A DNA stretch of 64,000 nt from Mactra quadrangularis (Eukaryota; Mollusca; Bivalvia; Venerida; Mactridae), in contig CM046303.1 in assembly GCA_025267735.1 (NCBI GenBank), positions 38,949,380 through 39,013,379 of the forward strand, in the 5' to 3' direction. Below are positions 24,054 through 34,641 of the stretch, piece after piece. Below the pieces are notes generated by a model that searched no databases, had not been told where the DNA came from, and was given only the letters and a program-made list of their open reading frames with translations. Positions within the stretch are counted from its first letter, which is position 1. Each line of letters starts with the position of its first letter. A program made the position numbers and the translations under genes.

Positions 24054-25490
24054 TCATTTTCTTCCCGTAAGGCATTGAGATTTAAAATGTCCAATTTTGC
24101 CACACATGTGACACGCTTTATTAAAAGCTGGGCATGCTTTGCCAAATTTACAAAAATCTAAACCACATCTTGTACAACCCTGAGATTGACCTAACAATTG
24201 AGGGTTAACTGTATATCGTTTTACCACTCTCGACTTGCGATAAGCGAAGTTATGATACTTGGATGATTGATGCTGAGAAGCATCTCTAGTATTATCATAC
24301 CTGTTTGCTCTCTCATAATTCTGTGACCTTTGATAAAAATTACCTTGGCGGTCATTTGATTGCAACAGGCTAATTTCTTTAGTATCATTTATTTGGGTTT
24401 TCAGGCCTTGCATTTCATCAAGCAATTTATCAAATTTGGTCTCCATTACACTAACAGATAAAGCATTTGTAACTTCACATAATTTCAAAAATTTTGATAA
24501 TTCAGGCAAAGATTTTGGTTCTTTCAAAATAACCTGTCTTTTAATCTGGTCATTAAGACCGTTAATAATCAAACTAATTAAAATTGACTCCTCTAGTTTT
24601 AAATCTGTAGAGATTTTCAAAGCTCTAGACATATATTCTTCTGCCGTTTCATTAGGCTTTTGTTTAATAGAAATTAAATTAAAATTTAATTCTTCTTTGT
24701 ATCGATTTTGAAGAGCCTGTATTTTTAACGATTTATAATCTGTTTTAATGTCTTGAGTCAGATTATCATAATAAACAGCTGCTGTGCCGTCCAAGTAAAA
24801 ATTTATTATATCACATTTTTGTCTGTCTGTAATGATATTATTTATTACACAATTTTTTTCAAATTATGACAAAAATGCCGAAAAACTTTCAAAATCTTTG
24901 CCTGTAAAAGGTGACAATTTTACAATACGAGAATGCATGTTATGAAATAAAGTGTTAGTAGAAAAAGATGAGTATGTACCTCTCGTTGTATCTGTACTTG
25001 AATCTGTTTATCGGGTGTCCTGAAAAAGAATATTGTCTGTCTTTTCACACACTTTCTGTGTATCACAATTTGAAGTTTGTTGATCAACACTATATAACTC
25101 GTCTAAACGTGGATAAATGTTATTAATGTTACTTGAATGCAGTATTGGGCTTAACTCTGGTTGAAGTCGCACATCATCTTGTTCGGATTGGGTCTTCGTT
25201 TGGTAATCGTTCGGTTGAATGATTTTTGTCCTCCCGTCGTCTAGGATTGATTTGTCGTCGGTTTTAACTGGAACTTGAGTGTCATCGTATCTGGGCGGCT
25301 GAGATAGCTCATGGGTGTAACTATCTTTATTTGATCGTGAACCATTGGATCGTAGGTCAGAGTAAAATTGTTTCCTAAGTTCCTTAATTCTTGTCTTGGA
25401 AGTGTTTAATAATTCCTGTGCCGTCCTTGGTGTGGATGTCGTTGGCACATGTGAATTTGCTCTCCTATTTCGCAAATAGTACTCTGACAT
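24054..25490 (-). pseudogene. gag: Gag, interrupted by in-frame stops
   Basis: The N-terminal frame 25,490-25,008 (160 aa, MSEYYLRNRRANSHV...) is hydrophilic. The downstream frame 24,794-24,054 (246 aa, first codon TTG) contains a retrotransposon-gag capsid-like helical region and ends in Cys/His boxes: CTRCGLDFCKFGKAC and a CCHC knuckle CHMCGKIGHFKSQC near residues 228-241. Both are in the same phase. Two TAA codons (about 25,008 and about 24,868) interrupt one long frame; the second looks like a CAA-to-TAA change. The start at 25,490 lies about 80 bp after the 5' LTR. Confidence 0.8.
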
Positions 25491-25549
25491 AATTTGTCCA
25501 TATTCTATAACACATTTCGAAAGTTTGTGACGAAATATTCAAATTAAAA

Positions 25550-25567
25550 TCGTCGGATTCTCTGCCA
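25550..25567 (-). promoter_or_regulatory. Primer-binding site
   Basis: On the minus strand TGGCAGAGAATCCGAC begins a few bases after the 5' LTR end, where a tRNA 3' end (…CCA) should pair. The tRNA could not be named; a Ser-type discriminator base would fit TGGC. Confidence 0.55.
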
Positions 25568-25573
25568 GCTGTA

Positions 25574-26188
25574 ACCTGACTGTTATTGGTGGTGATTATG
25601 CAGCTTGAACTTAAGCTGCTGACAGTGAGAGGTCCGTAATCTCGGGATCGAGTCCAAGTCAGGAAACATTCACACAATTGAATAATATAAATTAATAATT
25701 AAGACAAAGTCCACTTTTCATATTATGGGTATTTTATTATAACTAATGTCCAACATCCAAAATATTTATGAATAGCTCACTGAAAGATCCTATAGATATC
25801 TCTAAGTCTTTAAGTTCAAAGCTTTTCAAAAATAACGAAAAATGAAAATATATCTTGTAAGTTCTAGAAAAAGTCAAGTTCTAGAAATACGTGTGGATTA
25901 GTCAAAGCCAAAGTAAAAAGAGCTCTAGAACTTGCTGCTGAAGCGGGCTTTTGGAATGTATTTTCAAAACGAGGCTAGATGAGCTTGTGATGTATCTAAC
26001 CTGTCCAAAACGTATAACCATAAAAGGATTTGGCCTGTGCTTTGGCACTAGTGATCTTATGATCTTTAACCTCTATAGTATCATCAGTGAACTATTCGTT
26101 ACAATGTATAATTCATAAACATAGCAAGGTATAAATACAGTGAATACAGATAAACGCCGTAGTGTTTTGTACCGGCCGAAGTTTAATA
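25574..26188 (-). repeat. 5' LTR
   Basis: 615 bp and about 99% identical to 9007-9619. On the minus strand it starts about 26,188 (TATTAAACTTCGGCC) and ends in CAGGT(TACA). A TATTTATACC box about 50 bp inside could be the TATA element. Confidence 0.9.
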
Positions 26189-26192
26189 TGTA

Positions 26193-27035
26193 TAAGATAA
26201 AATAAATCCAACATAATTATATTCGTTGAGTACGAGATATCCTCAGTGAAAAAAAAAAATCACTGATTAATCGCAGACTTTTTTACATGAACGCTCACAA
26301 AGTAATGGATAAAATATCAATATAACCCGATTGGAGACATTCATATGAAATCAAAAAATAAAAACAATTGAAAAAAATGATATAATGAATTCGACATAAT
26401 CAAAATGCAATAAAATATGAAATGATTTGAAGAACATAGTTCACAAAAAAAATACATACAAAAATCAATCATTTATAATAACAAAAAGATCATATGATTA
26501 ATAAAACATAAATTAAAAATAAATCAAATACAAACATCAAGAAAAATAAAACAAACATAGGGTCACACATATATCATCTGATTGTAAAAAAAAATATTGA
26601 AAAGTAAATCAAATACAAAAATCAAGAAACAATAAAAAACATTGTGTCACAATAAGATCACCTGTTTGTATAAACAATACAGTGAAGTTCTATCTATCTT
26701 TCTATATTAAGACTATTTTTGTTATTTCAAAATTATGCAATTTTTGACAGTTATTAAGACCCGAATGCTAAATTTATGAACAAAGGGGTCTCTAAAATAA
26801 GACCGTTTCGCTATTAAGACCATCGACTCTGCTGGTCTTAATAGCGGAACTTAAGTGCAATAGAAAAAAATCAAAAACAAACATCAAGAAACAATCAAAA
26901 ACATTGTGTCACAAAAAAAGATTTTCTGATTGTCTGATTAAAAAAAAACAACAATAACTGAAAAATAAATCAAATACAAAAATCAAGAAAAAATCATTGG
27001 TTGAGTTTTCTTGCTCAGTGTCTGGACAAACCTGA
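26193..27035. other. AT-rich flank with a pogo/Tigger-like MITE remnant
   Basis: At about 26,679-26,856, ACAGTGAAGTTCTATC and TATTAAGAC on the left answer GGTCTTAATAGCGGAAC on the right, as in pogo/Tigger-type non-autonomous elements with TA targets. The rest is A-rich with repeated AAATCAAATACAAAAATCAAGAA blocks. No gene. Confidence 0.4.
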
Positions 27036-27262
27036 TCAGTACCTGTACACTAGCTCACAGTCAACACATCTATGTATTTCTCTTTCTTCATTTTTGTCCA
27101 TGTGGTTCTTCAATGTAGAGATCGCATCGCCTTCGTAACAACATTCATCACACTTGAACCTGTTGGTAATGATTTCATGGCGCCTTTGATGTCTAGTGAG
27201 GTCAGACTGCAATAGAGTTGCCACATATCTGACACATTTTTGCTTCTCCGTGATGAGAACAC
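27036..27262 (-). pseudogene. C2H2 zinc-finger gene, last exon (frameshifted)
   Basis: Acceptor CCTTTTAG|G lies at 27,263-27,270. The exon encodes zinc-finger pieces: a MCQICGNS knuckle in the phase set by the upstream exon, then SDLTRHQRRHE, RFKCDECCYEGD...TLKNHMDK and HRCVDCELVYRY before the stop at 27,036. The first finger changes frame at about 27,205-27,220: the upstream-exon phase meets TGA there while the downstream fingers are one base off. Either this is a pseudogene or one base is wrong in the assembly. C2H2 fingers of this spacing bind DNA in nuclear regulators. Confidence 0.6.
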
Positions 27263-27956
27263 CTAAAAGGAAAAATAACATTATTGCTAGCATTAATCAC
27301 GTCAATAAAATTTGGTCAAAATTTTTTAATGTGAAGGTTCTCATTCTTTATCAGTGGCAATTACTTGACTATTGTTTTATTTGTTTACTATGATAGAGTA
27401 GTATGGTAGAAAAACACATTTACACCATGAACAGCAGGCAACCTTCCTTATACACTCCTTTCACAGCCAAGAGAATATCATACCGATACTTCACTTCAGA
27501 AAATGAACGATAGTGAAGCATACTGTCGATGTATGTTTTAACTTTTCATAGATAACTCTTTTTAAAATCAGACTGGGTGATTTTTCTTAAAATACGTTGC
27601 AACAAGCAAACGATAATACGATCCCAGGGTAGATATTCATATATTATATACAGTTTGTTATTCTACCTCATGTTTCGTCGAATTTGGACAAACAATATTC
27701 TTAAATGAAGTCGATAGAAATAATGTAAGAGATTGTGAAGTCGTCCATTGAAATCGAATCTAGTACCCCGAAGACGTTGCGGGTATAATGCCTTTCTATG
27801 ACAATTTGATAATATTGTCGATTTTCCTCAATATATAAGGTTTATTGAGTAGTTGTCGACACTGTGGAATGGTTAGTGATTACTTATGTTATAGGCAAGG
27901 GTCGATGAAAGCTACCCTATCAATCGAACTCGTCACATGTTAATTGTTGGATATAC

Positions 27957-28096
27957 CTTTGTCTAACAATGTCTACTCTGGATAAAAAATCATTGCCGCA
28001 GCAGTGGTATCTGTACTGGCCTCTGTATCTTCTCTTGTGGTCATCTACACATGTTTTGAACATAATACCACAGTTGTAACACATAACAGACATTGT
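27957..28096 (-). CDS. C2H2 zinc-finger gene, upstream exon
   Basis: Acceptor ATATTTCAG|ACAATG and donor CAAAG|GTATAT bound a 140-bp exon. From its ATG at 28,093 it encodes about 45 residues with Cys/His pairs (CYNCGIMFKTCVDDHKRRY, YHCCGNDFLSRVDIV). It ends in phase 2. Together with the exon at 27.0-27.3 kb it forms a minus-strand multi-finger protein. Earlier exons were not found. Confidence 0.5.
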
Positions 28097-28099
28097 CTG

Positions 28100-29354
28100 A
28101 AATATATTAAAACATAATTGGATTAGTAAACCGTCGCAATTTTAAATTCATGTCATATATATTTAACTATTTAGGCTCGTCACCTTTCCCTACTGTAGAC
28201 TGGGCATCATAGTTACCTCTTGTTTACGATAATATCTCGGCATAGTTATAAACCATAATAATTTGTTGTCAACAACTTAGAATGTCAGTACGACTCCTTC
28301 AGAATGAAGAAAAACAGAAACGATGCTGACTGATTCAGAGCGTATGTGTCACGAAAGCGCCAGATTATAAAGGTACGCTTTTACTGCTAACGTACGAAGG
28401 CACTAATAAGACGTTCACAGACCTATCGTATGTAAATCGTTCATCAAAATCGTAGTAAGATTTGCTAACAAGCTAGATGTTTTATACGACGACAAATGAA
28501 TTTTAAAACCCGTATATGATGATAATACCATGGATTGGACCTTGGTTCTGATTTTGAACTTAAATGAACCAAATCTGCAAGGTATTTACATAATTGGACT
28601 AGTTTGCTCCCATTCCTATAGATAGATAGATAGAAATCGTGGCCAGAAAATTGGACAGCTTAACATAAGAAATGAACGTTATCCAGTAAACCACGAACAA
28701 TGAACGTTATCATTATCCACATTCTGTTATAATTTACAAACTAGCTCTTTTCAAAGATTGTGATCGTATATAGAGGGCTTATTGGAAGAATATATGACAT
28801 ATTTATACCATGTGCTTAACTTGCAGCACAAATAATGGCATTTAAACACACAAACCGTCGAAATACAATGAACGCTACCCCGGAAATTTCACTCACTACG
28901 AAATTTTTTCCCCAAATTATGCCAAAACGGCTGAAATTTCCAAGAAAACAATTACTGCAGCAGTCGTATCTCGTAAGCAGGGGGTTTATGCGCGTATTCT
29001 TATGAGAAAACACAAAATGGTCAGTTCAAAAATAGCAAAAAACCTTCCTTAGGCGAGCGACCTAGATTCCAAATATGGTAAAAAATACCCGGATGAAGTC
29101 ACGTGGGTTCGCCGCCGTGTTTTTGCCATGTAGAAAATATGTCCTGTGTTAGTAGTAATAGTCTCTAGGAACCCCTATTTGTCCAAAAGCACCCCCACAT
29201 TTCCACGTCCTGTGAACGGAAATGCATTACTATAAGGATAGCATACATTTAAGATCAGTTAATTAAATATAGTTAATCTTTGTTAGTTTCAACACAAAAT
29301 TTGACGCGTATAAATTTCTTTCATATTTTTGTAAATTTAATAATACTATTGTAG
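28100..29354. other. Intergenic region between divergent genes
   Basis: It lies between the minus-strand zinc-finger exons and the plus-strand exon at 29,355, so it could hold both promoters. A GATA microsatellite (GATAGATAGATAG) is at about 28,619. The GTGGGTTCGCCGCCGTG block near 29,105 is the most GC-rich part. No promoter box can be named. Confidence 0.35.
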
Positions 29355-29466
29355 ATGGAATCACATTCATCATATGAAGATGGTTTGGCAGTGAAAGTGA
29401 TGTCAGTGCATGGGGATATAAGGAAGGGAATTGTATCATATAATTACAATGATCTGGTGAAAAAAT
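29355..29466 (+). CDS. Candidate first coding exon, probably of the HECT gene
   Basis: A candidate acceptor ATTGTAG sits directly before ATG, and a strong donor AAAAAT|GTATGT closes a 112-bp exon of 37 codons plus one base. The peptide (MESHSSYEDGLAVKVMSVHG ... NDLVKK) resembles the start of a ubiquitin-like or PB1-like fold. It is on the same strand as the HECT exons 2 kb downstream. Linking exons were not found, so the connection is inference. Confidence 0.4.
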
Positions 29467-29879
29467 GTATGTATTCATTTTTACATTCTACATTACATTG
29501 ACTATAAATATAACAAGATGTGTTTATCTTATTTATGTGACTCTAACCTTACAGAAAGTAATGCCCCTGGTAATAATATGTAGGTGCAATATTTTTATTC
29601 CTCTTTGGATCTCAAATGCAGGCGCTTACAAATATTAAAACACTAAACTACTACTTTGATGGGCAATTAGAATGAAATATAATTAATGATGTTGAAGTTA
29701 TTATTTTTATATTTCCTACTATGTGACAATGGAGTCTCTCTATATACGATTTATGTGCTACAAAGTAAAGTGTTTACATTAATGATTTAAAGTGGGGCTA
29801 TCCTACTCAGTTGTGCTTTGGCTAACACTTGTCAGTAAGTTAAGGTCCAACATGTTTTATCTTTGAAACCACTAAAGGC

Positions 29880-30340
29880 ATTCAGTTGAAACTAAAGGCA
29901 TGTCTACTTACAGGGTTATCATTTGAGGTAAAATACCAGGTACGACAACTCAAACATGAATTTTGACTGAATTATGACCATTTTATTGAAATTCCTTGGT
30001 TCAGTTTTTTTTGTGCTACATTTTATTTTTGCAATTATTGAATGGATTTACTTGAAACTTTAACATGTCTATGGAGTTACCATTTGAGGCCCAATACCAA
30101 GTTCCATAACTCCAGCTTGAATGTTGACTAAATAGTGGCCCTTTTTATTCGTAAAAATTCCTTATTAAGGTTTTTGTGCAACTAGTTTGACTATGTGGAT
30201 TCACTTATAACTTCACACATGTCTACAGGGTTATCAGTGGAGGTTAGATACCAAGACCAATAACTCTTGCATGAATTTTAACCGAATTATTGCCCTTCTA
30301 TTCTTAGAAATTTATTGGTTAAGGATTGAGTGCTCTTGGT
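29880..30340. repeat. Diverged tandem repeat, about 155-170 bp
   Basis: Three units share ACATGTCTAYNGGGTTATCA / GAGGTNNNATACCAAG / AACTC..GCATGAATTTTGAC / GAATTATNGCCNTTTTATT. It lies in the intron between the first and later candidate exons. Confidence 0.6.
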
Positions 30341-31428
30341 TAAGGAGGCTTCCCAGATAAACCTTTAAAATCCTTTAAAATTTATTGTTAAGAAAACCTT
30401 TAAAATGGCAAAAAACTTTTTTGCATTGAAGCCTTAGATTTTTGAAATCAAGGTCATATAATGTTGAATGCAATGGAAGACAAACCTATGATATGTAATG
30501 AAATTTTCTTTTTCTTTCTGATACTTGTGTCTGTTATCTTGGAGCAAGTAGCACAGAAATTTCTATTACTCATACAGCTTCCTATGTCTATTTATAGCAA
30601 TCAAATAGTGCAATCAAAGGAGTTGTTTTAGGGCACTTCAGTCTTGCTTATATAAATTGTAGACTTTGGGCTAAAGTTGCGTTTCAACAAATTAAGTTGT
30701 ATAAAAGGCAATATTTTTATAACTGACCATTGTTAGTAAATTATAAAGTTTGAAATTATAGTTTGGCAACATGCAATAATTGGTAAGTTTATAATAAGTT
30801 TAAAGGCCCTTGTTTACGCATGTGTTATTATTCATTATTAAAATTTTGGTTACCAATATATGACCCTTAAAAATATAGGAATATGGGTTTTATCTTCTGT
30901 GCAATCATTTCTTCATTTAATGTCAATCCACTGCAAAATAACAACATTGATTTATATTTACACACTGTTTATTGCACAGCCAGAATTGATTACACTGAAA
31001 ATCAATGTTTGACATTGTTGCTGATGAGCTACTAAAACATCGAACCAGTGAATGACCTCTTAAAACTAAACTTAAACTTTTTCATTTGATTAAACGCCTA
31101 ATTCTATAATACATATTCAATGGCGTTGTACAAAAATGTTATAAAAAATAAATACATGTAAGTAAAAACCCTCCACCATAAAAACATAATGTATATACAA
31201 TAACACAAAACAAAATAAAAAAGCCTTTATATTTCATATTTTTGGACCTACATCCTTCACAGATTATGATAAGACTTAATTTTCATCGCTAATTTCTTAT
31301 TTATTTCGATTTATTTTATATTGAAAGTTGGTGTCCTCTGTGTGCAAAGAAAGTTGCATTTTCTGCCCATTGCTGGCCACTTAACTGCATGTTACACTGT
31401 AGATTCATTTTCATTGTCTTAATTACAG
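30340..31428. other. Intronic AT-rich sequence
   Basis: No exon or repeat recognised with confidence. It ends in the pyrimidine-rich acceptor tract used by the next exon. Confidence 0.35.
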
Positions 31429-31667
31429 AACTTCTGCTGAGATTAATCAGTTCATTCAAGGAATGGAAACTTTGGAAGCCTGGGAATTGGTAAAAGCTAA
31501 TAAAGACCAGTTTAAACAAATGTTTTGTAAAAAACCAAACATGATTACAAGAAAAGTTGACTTTGATGAATTATATGTATTTAAAAGATCAGAAGAGCGG
31601 TCAAACCTTTATAGAGCTGAGGAAAAAACTGTTTATGGATGGGAGGTATTCCTTCAGGATATAGAAG
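31429..31667 (+). CDS. HECT-domain gene, penultimate exon
   Basis: Acceptor TCTTAATTACAG and donor ATAGAAG|GTTTGT bound 239 bp. The peptide (AEINQFIQGMETLEAWELVK ... FCKKPNMITRKVDFDELYVF ... YGWEVFLQDIE) matches the middle of the C-terminal lobe region of HECT-type E3-like proteins common in molluscs and fish: QFxxGLxxxxVxxxIKxN ... LFC ... L(T)xxxLxxLF ... Exx. xxxWxxFLQxIE. The exon ends in phase 1, which joins in frame to the exon at 32,408. The protein would transfer ubiquitin to substrates; which substrates cannot be seen. Confidence 0.7.
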
Positions 31668-32407
31668 GTTTGTTCATACATGTATATGAATCATAAAAAT
31701 AAATAGATTTATAGTGTACATTAGTACATGTACCTGGAAAAATGGGCTTGTACCTTAAATTGAGCTTTATAATTGCTGTCTGTCTGTTTACCATGTTTAT
31801 GTTGGTGGGTAAAAATTATACTGCCATATTTTCATTGGAATCTGTGATATGTATTGCAATACATGTATTGTCAAACATATACAGTTTTTTAGTTTATATA
31901 CACCCCACACACTTATGTTTACTAAGCTATTGATTGTGCATGAAACATTTTTAAATCAATAACCACATTTTATTCATTTTTACCTGTAATAATGAAAAAC
32001 AAAAAATAGCTTGATATATCATCAAAAATGGACCTAAAGTCAAATGAAATAATAATCATTATTTATTCTTTATTTATATTTTGCTTATTTTATATTTTAC
32101 ATCCAGAAAATTGGTCCTAGCCTTAATTCAAAAGTCAACATATTGAATGCATATCAAAAACCTGTATTTAATAAAAATGATGTCATATCTTAATACATTA
32201 TACTGCAATAACCAGTATACTGCAAATATATCGTCCATTCCTCTTTGTTGGTCCATGAAAAATTAAATAGAATCTCTTCAACAACTCAACAGTTTTAATG
32301 ATTTGAGATATACATTGACACATGCATAAGTGAATAGGTTGTCGCCAGTATTTTTTGCATTTTTGTAGACCTGTTATAATTTTCAACACTTCCATATTTT
32401 TTTGAAG

Positions 32408-32688
32408 CTGTGCCCGTAACATTTCAGGAACTGATGATATTTATCACTGGTGCGGATACTGTTCCAGTCCTAGGGTTCTCAAAGAAAATTGAGGTGATGT
32501 TCTTCAACCAAGAAACTGGGTTGTGTAGGTTGCCTTATACATCAACATGTGCTCTTCAAATTTGGCTGCCTAGAGAGACTGATACTTTGTCAGACTTAAT
32601 GGTTAGGGCCTTGAAAGAATCCCATGGGTTCCATAAAATTTACCATTTTGTGATTTTTGTGAAAAACAACTGGGAGTACGTGTCATAA
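32408..32688 (+). CDS. HECT-domain gene, terminal exon with catalytic cysteine
   Basis: Acceptor CATATTTTTTTGAAG|C joins phase 1 to the previous donor. The frame then reads PVTFQELMIFITGADTVPVL, then GFSKKIEVMFF, the HECT C-lobe hallmark L-x-x-F-x-T-G-x-x-x-x-P-x-x-G-F. The LPYTSTCALQIWLP segment carries the Thr-Cys at the position of the catalytic Cys that forms the thioester with ubiquitin (LPxASTC in the family). GFHKI is close to the usual C-terminal GFG. About 17 further residues precede the TAA at 32,688. No stop or frameshift is visible in the two exons, so this appears to be an intact host gene. Confidence 0.75.
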
Positions 32689-32791
32689 TGTTTTTTCTTT
32701 TAGAACTATTTGCCATATTGAGATGACAAGACTGCTAATTATTCAAGTTTCATGCCTCTAAAGAAGCTTTGCTTCTGGGGGCTTTAGGTAA

Positions 32792-33224
32792 GGCCATACT
32801 ATATCGGAATTGTGTTAAGCATCCGCGTGCGCATAGGTTTTAGAGTCCTCAATCAAAATATAAAAAAATGTAGGTAAAATATTATAATAATTTCGATGTT
32901 ACAGGATTCGATACGACAATTTAATTCAAGGAAATCTGTGTTGGGCAACGACGTTATTCATCGTATGCAATTTATCAAAATTGCGTCATTAATACAATAT
33001 ATAATTTACGTGGAGAAAAACACTAGTCATTTAATATTAAATTCAGACCATTGTTTCATATATGAGGAGGTTATTCCATTAAAAAGTACATGTATATACT
33101 ATGCATTGCTTTTTGCCGTAAAAAAATATTTGTGTTTTGGGTTTCGGTTTGTGTTTTTGTGAATAGGTACCTAGGTTTGTCAAATTTGAGTTGACGCTTA
33201 ACATAATTCCAATTTGGCATGGCC
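32792..33224. mobile_element. PIF/Harbinger-like MITE
   Basis: 433 bp. Terminal inverted repeats GGCCATACTATATCGGAATT (left) and GGCCATGCCAAATTGGAATT (right, inverted) run on into GTGTTAAGC/ATGTTAAGC. A 3-bp TAA flanks both sides (32,789-32,791 and 33,225-33,227), as expected for the TWA targets of this superfamily. No transposase; the inner ORF is chance. Confidence 0.75.
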
Positions 33225-33229
33225 TAATC

Positions 33230-33773
33230 AAACTGTCTGCCCCTGCTTTCGTGTCACAGCCATAACTTTGTTATTATTCAATGGATTGTTTAAGACCGGG
33301 CACAAAATTTCACCACCACCTAACTATGACTTGTGTGTCAGATCACAGCTTATAGCTTCTAGTTCAATCATTTTAAGGTCAAACATATATTTGTCCAGAC
33401 CAAGGTCATGTTTAATGTCAAACCTATATTTGTCCAGAATCTTTCTATTAATTTGTAGGGGTGTAATGGTTAACCTATTTACCGTTAAATATTGCAATAC
33501 GAATTCTGGAGGTTTTTAACCGTTTCGATTTTCACTGAACCTTTTTTATATGCGAGTATTTTCCATGCTGACTGTTTTAATCAGACTCTGAAACAAAATC
33601 ATTTAATAAAACTTAAAATAATTTTATTGCCATTTTGTAGGTAAAACATTTTGTCAAATTAGGATAAATCATTTCCACAGTCTGTTTCATGCAATGTATT
33701 TACTTACATATAATCTTTTATACACAACTTATTCAAAAGTATGTACTAGAGAGCATGTAAATGCTTATATATT

Positions 33774-33810
<37 letters not shown>

Positions 33811-34140
33811 GCAGATTCCATGAGTACATTAAATGTGTTTTAATTACTGCTTTGATTGCTTTCGCAAGAAAACGGATACATATTGCAATATGGGTTTTGC
33901 ATATTGCAATATCTTGCAATACTGTTCTCCCCTGTCAATGAGTTGTATGCACGACTGTGGCTTGTTAGCTCTAAGGTCAATGTCAAATTTAATGTCAAAC
34001 ATATACTACTTGTCAGTACTTTGTGTTTCAGTAGGACTGCAACATTTCACTGGAAAATTGATTTGATAAGATTCTTTTTTAAGCTCGACTTAACAAAGTG
34101 AATGGAGAGCTTTTCACTCGCCCTAGCGTAAGTGTGGCGT
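33230..34140. repeat. Diverged repeats with a TA microsatellite
   Basis: CAAACATATATTTGTCCAG-type blocks recur near 33,380, 33,420 and 33,990. A pure (TA)n run occupies about 33,776-33,808. TTGCAATAT repeats at 33,880-33,925. No gene. Confidence 0.5.
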
Positions 34141-34149
34141 CAGCTCCAT

Positions 34150-34600
34150 ATTTCTGAGTAAAGTTTTGTGCAGTAAAGTATTGTTTCTCAAGGTATCAGC
34201 TTCAAACTTTAAATATATGTCCCTTATTATCTACCACATTTCATTTGACAAGGTTCATGACTCCAAATACTTCTTTTTTCAGAATTATCCCCCCCCCCCT
34301 TGAACTTAAATTTTCTTTAAAAAAATTGTTTATACTGCAAATGTTTTATTTCTCAAGATATCAACTTCAAATTTAAAATATATGTTCCTATTATCAACCA
34401 AACCTCATGTGAATGAGTTCATAACTCAAATTCATTTTTTAGAATTATCCCCCCTAGTTCTAGTTCTAAGAGAATACTGCACTCCCTCATTACTTTGAGG
34501 ATTATGTGCAGGCGCTGGCAAATTTAAAATTTGGGTAAAAAAGAATAAAAATAAAACAGACTTGGTGATCACTTATTTACAGTGATAAACAAGAAATATA
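34150..34600. repeat. Tandem repeat, left side of the LINE insertion
   Basis: Units share TTTCTCAAGRTATCARCTTCAAA, AATATATGTYCCTATTATC and CAGAATTATCCCCC, spaced about 170 bp. The same repeat resumes at 37,262 (TTATTATCAACTACACACTCATGTG ... CAGAATTATC), so the LINE inserted inside it. Confidence 0.6.
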
Positions 34601-34641
34601 ATACAGTGTTACTTTAAAACTTTGTACATAATGATAGCTGA

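Larger units (their letters stand above)
9007..26188 (-). mobile_element. Ty3/gypsy-type LTR retroelement with envelope and BTB-like ORF
   Basis: Two direct repeats of 613 and 615 bp bound a minus-strand gag-pol-env unit. A tRNA-type primer site follows the 5' LTR and a purine tract precedes the 3' LTR. The LTRs differ by four substitutions and two 1-bp indels (about 0.7% substitution), so the insertion is young. TGTA occurs at both outer edges (9003-9006 and 26189-26192) and could be a 4-bp target duplication of the YRYR type favoured by gypsy-like integrases. Because TACA also follows the 5' LTR internally, the true ends may shift by 4-6 bp. Order from the 5' LTR: gag, protease, RT/RNase H, integrase with chromodomain, F-like envelope, small membrane ORF, nested insertions (11.87-17.50 kb), BTB-like ORF, 3' LTR. 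Without the nested DNA it would be about 11.5 kb. Confidence 0.9.
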
